Source: Treponema denticola (GTDB lineage: Bacteria; Spirochaetota; Spirochaetia; Treponematales; Treponemataceae). From it: 64,000 nucleotides of DNA. The position numbers and the translations under genes were made by a program. The DNA lies in assembly GCF_024400535.1 (NCBI RefSeq), contig NZ_CP038800.1, positions 930,001-994,000 of the forward strand, in the 5' to 3' direction. Of the stretch, positions 58,918 to 64,000 are shown one piece after another. The notes under the pieces are model-generated. The model was given only the letters and a program-made list of their open reading frames with translations, was not told where the DNA came from and made no database searches. The first letter of the stretch is position 1; every line of letters starts with the position of its first letter.

Positions 58918-60952
58918 CTGTTACTTCCTCCAGTTTGTTTTTAATATCTATTTCATTTTGAAATTCAAGACTTATTTCTTCTTCGGTTTCCATTTCTTGT
59001 AATCGTTGCAATAGGACAGTAAAATCAGGATCAGGCGGATCCGAAAAATGAACTTCATCCTCATCAGGCTGTGGCTCCAAATAATTTAAAAACTCAGCTT
59101 TTTCTTTTTTTTCTTCTAAAATTCTTTTTTCTTCCTGTTTTTGAATTCTTTGTTTTTTTAGGTTATCAATATAATTGTTCTCTTTTTCTATTAGATCTAT
59201 TGTTTTATTAGAAGGAAGAGTTTGACATTCAAGTAATAGTTCTTCTCGTTTTATGGGAACGGGAAGACTTACCCTACCTTTAAAACGCTCATCATCGTAA
59301 TAAACGACTTTAGAGCCTATATAAGGCGGCATGCCGTGATTCATAATTAAGCACTGATTTAATGGAAGTTTCATAAGCTCATCAGGATTTATTAAATCCC
59401 TTGCTATTTCTTGACTTGATAGATTTAAGTTATCTAAGCTGATACTAAATTTTCTTCCGCTTGTGGATACGTTATCGTGTATCACGGATTCTTTTCCTAT
59501 AGCTTCAGAAAACATTTTTGCATCCTCAATTTTTGCAGGTTGAAATATAATAAGATTTTTACAATGATCAAGGAAGGGATGATTTTGACCATATATATCT
59601 ATAATTTGATTTAAAGCTTGACATACTATTAAGAATGTAACTCCATATCCCGCCAATATTCCCATAACTTTTGCGATAAATGGGAAGTGTCCTAATATAG
59701 GGAATTCGTCAAGGAAAAATACCAAGTGATTCTTTAATTTTATTTCTCCGAATTGAGTTTCACCTTCTGAGAATTTTCTAAGCATGAAGTTTATTAAAAG
59801 TCTAAAAACCGGAGAAACTCGGTCAATATGAGCAAAAGGAACTGTTAGATATAAAGAAATAGGATATTTTGAATCTATAAAATCTTTAATTTTAAAATCC
59901 GATGAACTTGTAGCATTTGCAATTAAAGGATCTTCAAAGAGTTGCAGCTTTGAAAAAACTGTCGAAAGAACACTTGCTCTTTCTTTAGGGTTAGTAGTCA
60001 ACCTTGAAGCCATCGCAGTAATTCTTTCATTCATATCTTCATCGCCGTGATCGGTACTGATCATTTCTTTAATCAAAGCAAGACCTTCACCACCTTCATC
60101 ATCTTGCTCTGATGAAGTAGCTGCAATACTCATTACCCTTAACACTCTAGTAAGATTTTTTTCTTTATATTGAGGAGAAAATTTAATATGAAGAATAACG
60201 GCTGTAGTGATGTCTTTTGCAGTGTTATTAAAAAATTCCGATGCTTGATCTGCCTTGGCTTCGGATGTATAAAGAATATCGGCTATCTGATTTGCATCGG
60301 CATAAGCAAAATCCCCCTCTCTGATTTCATCCATAGGATTAATCTTTATTGTATCTCTTGAAAGAGGAGAAAATTTTAATACATGTGAAAACTTCTTTCT
60401 AAAACCAGCCGTAATACTCCAGTTTTCGCCCTTTGGATCAAAAATAATTGCGGAACCGGGATAACTTAATAAAGACGGAACAATTACTGATACACCTTTA
60501 CCTGAACGAGTCGGTGCTATAAGAAGGGTATTTGTTTTACCGGAATGACACACAAAATCACTTGAATGTAGCGTATTTAATTTGATAGAACCATCTTGAG
60601 TAATTTCCGCCCTTACATCAGCTTCTGCAAGCTGCCCTAAAATCATTCCTTTGGACTGTAAAAGACCGAATTTTTTTAAGTCTTTTTTGTTTGCCCATCT
60701 TGCAGTACCATACAATTTTTGAAGTCTTTGTAAGTAATTACGTAAAAGACTAAAAAATAGCAATGAAGACAAGGCTAATATAACACCAATAAGACCGGGT
60801 TTTAATGAAGCATAAAAGTAAGGTCCAAATCCGGGTTTAAATGCATATTTTAGAAATGATAGAATATATAAACCGGGATGATAGATACGGTAATTATTAA
60901 AGCTTTTTAAAATTAAAATAGGATATCCTACAATACGTGGATCAAAATTCAT
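58901..60952 (-). CDS. traG: Coupling protein TraG/VirD4
   Basis: 683 residues from ATG 60952. Second membrane helix at about residues 50-72, then the typical YGTARWANKKDL motif, Walker A APTRSGKGVSVIVP (about 146-159), Walker B LVFFLDEFPILG, and a long Glu/Lys-rich tail. VirD4 ATPases hand relaxase-DNA to the channel. The usual first helix lies in an upstream stretch of 46 codons that is one base out of frame (60953-61091), so this start may give a shortened protein. The gene's 5' part is duplicated. Confidence 0.92.
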   Translation of the reverse strand: MNFDPRIVGYPILILKSFNNYRIYHPGLYILSFLKYAFKPGFGPYFYASLKPGLIGVILALSSLLFFSLLRNYLQRLQKLYGTARWANKKDLKKFGLLQSKGMILGQLAEADVRAEITQDGSIKLNTLHSSDFVCHSGKTNTLLIAPTRSGKGVSVIVPSLLSYPGSAIIFDPKGENWSITAGFRKKFSHVLKFSPLSRDTIKINPMDEIREGDFAYADANQIADILYTSEAKADQASEFFNNTAKDITTAVILHIKFSPQYKEKNLTRVLRVMSIAATSSEQDDEGGEGLALIKEMISTDHGDEDMNERITAMASRLTTNPKERASVLSTVFSKLQLFEDPLIANATSSSDFKIKDFIDSKYPISLYLTVPFAHIDRVSPVFRLLINFMLRKFSEGETQFGEIKLKNHLVFFLDEFPILGHFPFIAKVMGILAGYGVTFLIVCQALNQIIDIYGQNHPFLDHCKNLIIFQPAKIEDAKMFSEAIGKESVIHDNVSTSGRKFSISLDNLNLSSQEIARDLINPDELMKLPLNQCLIMNHGMPPYIGSKVVYYDDERFKGRVSLPVPIKREELLLECQTLPSNKTIDLIEKENNYIDNLKKQRIQKQEEKRILEEKKEKAEFLNYLEPQPDEDEVHFSDPPDPDFTVLLQRLQEMETEEEISLEFQNEIDIKNKLEEVTDAQVF

Positions 60953-61124
60953 AAGCCGTGCAAAAAGTTGTGCCGATAGCCAAAAACCTATAAATAAAGA
61001 AAAGATAGGAAAAAGCCAATTGAAAAGGTCTAAAATATAATGTTGGGATATGCGGTTAGGTTTGCCTCGTAAAAATTCATTCTTTTTCCAAAACTTCTCC
61101 TTTTAGATTTATCGTTGCTTTCTA
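60584..61124. repeat. 541-bp tandem duplication, unit A
   Basis: Offset of exactly 541 bp to unit B (61125-61665). Covers the first 120 codons or so of traG, the out-of-frame extension, the ribosome site and some leader. Most of the unit is nearly identical; the last 80 bp at the traG-internal end differ at many positions. Confidence 0.92.
60953..61091 (-). other. traG N-terminal extension, one base out of frame
   Basis: In the traG frame this codes for a first membrane helix (FNWLFPIFSLFIGFWLSAQL) but has no ATG, GTG or TTG. AAGGAG (61102-61097) and TTG (61091) lie just upstream but one base off. Removing one A from the A5 run at 61083-61087 would join them as MEKNEFLRGK. Copy 2 has the same flaw. 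Confidence 0.7.
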
Positions 61125-61493
61125 GATAGAACCATCTTGAGCAATTTCGGCCTCTACATCAGCATCTACAAGCTGGCCCGCAAACATCATTTTGATCTGT
61201 AAAAGACCGAACTTTTCTAAATCCTTTTTGTTTGCCCATCTTGCAGTTCCATACAATTTTTGAAGTCTTTGTAAGTAATTACGTAAAAGACTAAAAAATA
61301 ATAATGAAGACAAGGCTAATATAACACCAATAAGACCGGGTTTTAATGAAGCATAAAAGTAATGGCCAAATCCGGGCTTAAATGCATATTTTAGAAATGA
61401 TAGAATATATAAATCGGGATGATAGATACGGTAATTATTAAAGCTTTTTAAAATTAAAATAGGGTATCCTACAATACGGGGATCAAAATTCAT
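61122..61493 (-). pseudogene. Truncated traG copy (traG')
   Basis: 123 codons identical in design to the traG N-terminus (MNFDPRIVGYPILILKSF ... GTARWANKKDL), then GSI and a TAG formed at the duplication junction. No ATPase domain. It is the first reading frame after the operon promoter. Residues about 95-120 differ notably from traG (LVDADVEAEIAQ against LAEADVRAEITQ). Confidence 0.88.
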
Positions 61494-61665
61494 AAGACGT
61501 GCAAAAAGTTGCGCCGATAGCCAAAAACCTATAAATAAAGAAAAGATAGGAAAAAGCCAATTGAAAAGGTCTAAAATATAATGTTGAGATATGCGGTTAG
61601 GTTTGCCTCGTAAAAATTCATTCTTTTTCCAAAACTTCTCCTTTTAGATTTATCGTTGCTTTCTA
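61125..61665. repeat. 541-bp tandem duplication, unit B
   Basis: Head-to-tail copy of unit A. Promoter-proximal; the operon promoter lies right beside its outer end. The junction with unit A creates the stop codon of the truncated traG copy. Confidence 0.92.
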
Positions 61666-61670
61666 AAAAG

Positions 61671-61699
61671 AGTATACTCAAGTTTAATCTTATTGTCAA
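61671..61699 (-). promoter_or_regulatory. Promoter of the traG-trb operon
   Basis: On the - strand TTGACA (61699-61694), 17-bp spacer, TATACT (61676-61671). Consensus strength, located at the outer edge of the tandem duplication. No terminator is seen until 41.6 kb, so it may drive about 20 kb. Confidence 0.8.
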
Positions 61700-61721
61700 T
61701 ATTGTATATAATATATTTTAA

Positions 61722-62924
61722 TTATTCTCGTACTTTCAGCTCTATATTTTTTAAAGATATATTTGATGTTTTATCTTTGTTATCAACAATATCTACTTTT
61801 TTATTTAATAAATTTATATCTATTTTTTTATACATTGGTAAATATAGTATTTCATTATCGGTTTCAATAACCGCTGCATTATTCCAAACGTTTTCGTCAT
61901 TCATATTATAAATTTTAAGAACCGTACCATTTTGAATATTTTTATCGGTCTCCTTATATAATTTAAATTTTTTATTTTTAAAAGAGTAAATATTTTTTGC
62001 TTCCAAAAATGTATTAAACCTACCTGCAGCTTCAAGGCTTTCAAACCAATCTTCTTGAAGTAAATAATTTTTTTTATCCTTCTTTGCAAGTCCTAAAGAG
62101 ATTAAATAATCAAGTCTTTTTCTTACATTTTCATCAAAAGTTTTTATTTTTTTTGTAAAAATAACATCAGTATAATTTTTATTTACTTGGCCATTGATAA
62201 CCTTATCTAATCTCGTAATTCTGTTTTTTGTATATTCTTTATTTCGGTAATTTATTATCTCTTCTTCTGTTCGATCTCCAACCATTTTGGTACACAAATT
62301 TTGGGCCATCTCTCTTAAAGTACCTTTAATTAAAGCTTTATCAATCTTATTTATGTATCTACCATTTTTATCTTTACCGTTGATCAATAAATGCACATGC
62401 TTATGAGCTGTATCATTATGTTGAACTGCAACCCAATATAAGTCGCTATCCATAACGCTATTCATTTGTTTAACCAAAGTTTCGGTTAAAACCTTTAAAT
62501 CCACATCTTGATTATCGGGAGAAATTATAAATTTAAAGTGTTTATCCGTCATATTTTTTTCATAGTCTTCAATGTCATCTCCAAAAAAAATAGGTTTTTC
62601 TTTTACATCTTCTTTGTTTTTTTGAGGCATATACGTTTTTAAAAATTCTCTGTGATTTGTTTTTTTTGTGCCATGCCTAAATTTTATTACACAAAGTTGT
62701 TTGTATGGATTTGTTCCCTCTGATTTTCTCTTGCTTGAAAAGCCTCCTCTTAAATAATTAGCCTCACTTGAGGCTAATTTATTTTTTCTGTAAGCCGTCT
62801 TTTTTAAAGCTCTAAGAAGGAGCTTCATATCATTTTTTGATTTTTTTACAAATTTGATTTTAAAAGGATCTTCATCTTTTTTATTGTGTTTATCATTAAA
62901 AATATTATTTTTATAAGAAATCAT
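61722..62924 (-). CDS. Relaxase, MOBP/VirD2-like
   Basis: 400 residues from ATG 62924 (GAGGAATATTAAA upstream). The three-His metal motif is HNDTAHKHVHLLING (about residue 160), and FKFIISPDNQDVD precedes it, as in VirD2/TraI MOBP relaxases. It would nick oriT, stay attached to the strand, and pilot it. Residues about 50-56 (LASSEAN) come from a 20-bp dyad in the gene. The C-terminus IELKVRE recalls the IENSIER end of the giant protein. Divergent from topB. Confidence 0.9.
   Translation of the reverse strand: MISYKNNIFNDKHNKKDEDPFKIKFVKKSKNDMKLLLRALKKTAYRKNKLASSEANYLRGGFSSKRKSEGTNPYKQLCVIKFRHGTKKTNHREFLKTYMPQKNKEDVKEKPIFFGDDIEDYEKNMTDKHFKFIISPDNQDVDLKVLTETLVKQMNSVMDSDLYWVAVQHNDTAHKHVHLLINGKDKNGRYINKIDKALIKGTLREMAQNLCTKMVGDRTEEEIINYRNKEYTKNRITRLDKVINGQVNKNYTDVIFTKKIKTFDENVRKRLDYLISLGLAKKDKKNYLLQEDWFESLEAAGRFNTFLEAKNIYSFKNKKFKLYKETDKNIQNGTVLKIYNMNDENVWNNAAVIETDNEILYLPMYKKIDINLLNKKVDIVDNKDKTSNISLKNIELKVRE
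62758..62777. repeat. 20-bp dyad, copy 3, inside the relaxase gene
   Basis: TTAGCCTCAAGTGAGGCTAA on the - strand, a perfect 9-bp inverted repeat with a 2-base centre. It is translated as LASSEAN within a variable N-terminal part of the relaxase. Confidence 0.92.
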
Positions 62925-63022
62925 TTTAATATTCCTCAACTCTTAAATAAAATGTATTTGTCTTACATAAAACATTGCAACATCTTGGATACTTTCAGTT
63001 TTCTTGTCATACAATTATTTAC

Positions 63023-63104
63023 TATGTCCGACAAAAAACATACCAAGATATTGGTATGTTTCGCTATAATGTCCGACTTTTCTTTATCTTGCCTTTCGGA
63101 CATA
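63023..63104. other. Candidate oriT / repeat cluster between relaxase and topB
   Basis: The perfect palindrome AAACATACCAA, GATA, TTGGTATGTTT spans 63036-63061. TATGTCCGAC (63023-63032), AATGTCCGAC (63068-63077) and the inverted TCGGACATA (63096-63104) flank it. It is noncoding, next to the relaxase start, and lies where oriT commonly sits. It may also regulate both divergent genes. No IncP-type nic consensus is seen. Confidence 0.6.
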
Positions 63105-63141
63105 GGTATATAATAACATTATATAGTCTTATTGTCAATTA

Positions 63142-63170
63142 TTGACATTATAATTATTTATTGTTAGAAT
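63142..63170 (+). promoter_or_regulatory. Promoter of topB, leaderless
   Basis: TTGACA (63142-63147), 17-bp spacer, TAGAAT (63165-63170). The topB ATG starts 7 bases later at 63177, where transcription should begin, and there is no ribosome site. Confidence 0.7.
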
Positions 63171-63176
63171 AATTTT

Positions 63177-64000
63177 ATGAATTCTTTAATACTTTGTGAA
63201 AAACCATCGGTCGCAAAATCTTTTGCTTCAGCTTTATCGGTTCCGTGGAATAACGGCTTTTATGCAAACCATGAGTATATAATTACTAATTGTGTAGGGC
63301 ATCTATTTGAACTTTTTATGCCCGAAGATTATAATGAGAATTTAAAAAAATGGACGCTTGAAACTCTTCCTATAATCCCCGATTCTTTTAAATATAAAAA
63401 AAATAACAACACCAAAGATCAGGCAAATCTTGTTTTAAAACTTTTAAAAGAAAATAAAACGGCTAAAATTATAATAGCAACTGATGCCGGTCGTGAAGGA
63501 GAACTTATAGCCCGTATTACTCTTTTACAGGCAGGATTTACCTCTATCGACAATATATATCGATTTTGGGAGTCTGCGGCATTAACTCCTGAAGTTATTA
63601 CTCTCGGCTTAAAAAATGCAAAGCCTCTTAAAGATTATAATGTTTTAGGTAATCAAGGCTATGCAAGGCAACAAGCTGACTGGCTTATAGGTATCAATTT
63701 TTCAAGACTTATATCTGTTCTTTCAAATACTCTTCTTCCGGTAGGCCGGGTTCAGACTGCCGTTTTAAATGAGATTTATAAACGAGAACTTGAAATTAAA
63801 AATTTCATTCCTAAAGAGTTTTTTGAATATGTAGCAGAATTAGCCTCAAGTGAGGCTAATTTAAAAGCAAAAAAATATGTTATAGAAAATGAAAAGCTTT
63901 CTACTCATTTTTTTAAAAACGATATTGATTTATCAGGTTGTATCGGTAAAAAAGCACAAATTAAAAATATCGAAAGCAATCAAAAAAAGGAAAATCCGGA
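63177..64000 (+). CDS. topB: DNA topoisomerase III (3' end outside window)
   Basis: First 274 residues visible. N-terminal Toprim domain: LCEKPSVAKSFASAL, IIATDAGREGELIAR, then FWESAALTPE and PVGRVQTAVL, all typical of TopB. The catalytic Tyr lies further right. Plasmid and ICE TopB proteins untangle single-stranded transfer and replication intermediates. About residue 222 the dyad at 63840 adds LASSEAN, as in the relaxase. The mRNA looks leaderless. Confidence 0.95.
   Translation, partial: MNSLILCEKPSVAKSFASALSVPWNNGFYANHEYIITNCVGHLFELFMPEDYNENLKKWTLETLPIIPDSFKYKKNNNTKDQANLVLKLLKENKTAKIIIATDAGREGELIARITLLQAGFTSIDNIYRFWESAALTPEVITLGLKNAKPLKDYNVLGNQGYARQQADWLIGINFSRLISVLSNTLLPVGRVQTAVLNEIYKRELEIKNFIPKEFFEYVAELASSEANLKAKKYVIENEKLSTHFFKNDIDLSGCIGKKAQIKNIESNQKKENP
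63840..63859. repeat. 20-bp dyad, copy 4, inside topB
   Basis: TTAGCCTCAAGTGAGGCTAA, identical to copy 3, again read as LASSEAN in the same frame. It falls in a region between FFEYVAE and KKYVIENE that is normally variable. Confidence 0.92.

Noticed and set aside
62886-63113. 75-residue + strand frame across the relaxase promoter region
   Set aside because: No ribosome site and low-quality composition; it overlaps the repeat cluster and the relaxase start.

Overview
The window looks like a low-GC spirochete chromosome, most likely an oral Treponema of the T. denticola type. This rests on the peptide-transporter and lipoprotein gene content and on base composition, not on any database match. 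It holds the end of an ordinary chromosomal region (1 to about 10.5 kb) and then most of a large conjugative element (about 10.6 kb to the right edge). The element is presumably an ICE or an integrated plasmid; no integrase or second boundary lies in the window.

Region 1 (1-10133, + strand) is a peptide/YejABEF-type ABC transporter locus. The order is oppA (5' truncated by the window edge), yejB/oppB, yejE/oppC, a second oppA, oppD, oppF and a third, divergent oppA. Three substrate-binding lipoproteins apparently share one permease and ATPase set. Next come rpmB (L28) and tRNA-Asn(GUU), both on the - strand, with clear promoters and terminators.

Region 2 (10.68-26.3 kb, + strand) is the maintenance and replication half of the element. 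A pseudoknot/terminator-like leader precedes parA. After it come many small orphan genes, parB, a flotillin/SPFH protein, zinc-ribbon proteins, an AAA+ ATPase, a DUF5131-type radical-SAM-like protein, an HNH nuclease, SSB, a DNA methylase broken by one stop codon, a DnaD/O-like replication initiator carrying iteron-like repeats inside its gene, and a DnaC-like helicase loader.

Region 3 (26.4-37.2 kb, - strand) encodes polyvalent proteins likely to protect or establish incoming DNA: a RadC/JAB protein, an unknown protein, a DUF4116-repeat protein fused to an ArdC-like module, and a 2292-residue zincin/MuF/N6-methylase/Snf2-helicase giant. A possible 101-residue gene is nested in another frame of the giant gene.

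Region 4 (37.3-41.6 kb, + strand) has small accessory genes: a PilZ-domain protein, an excisionase-like HTH protein under a looping-type operator, a PD-(D/E)XK-like nuclease with a small Ig-like lipoprotein bracketed by 63-bp direct repeats, and another lipoprotein.

Region 5 (41.7-61.7 kb, - strand) is one long trb-type (P-type/MPF_T) type IV secretion operon from a consensus promoter: traG', traG, copG, trbB, trbC, orf, trbD, HU-like, trbE, trbJ, trbL, trbF, trbG, trbI, ending with a 1903-residue lipoprotein of about 17 Ig-like domains. Region 6 has a MOBP/VirD2-like relaxase (-) and topoisomerase III topB (+) diverging from a repeat-rich candidate oriT.

A 20-bp dyad, TTAGCCTCAAGTGAGGCTAA, occurs four times. 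Two copies lie between parA and parB, at or near gene ends, and two lie inside relaxase and topB, encoding the same peptide LASSEAN. It is a good candidate for the element's ParB/KorB-like site. Several transfer and methylase genes carry single-base lesions: a trbJ signal-peptide stop, a traG 5' frameshift present in both tandem copies, and a methylase stop. The element is therefore either decaying or these are sequencing errors.
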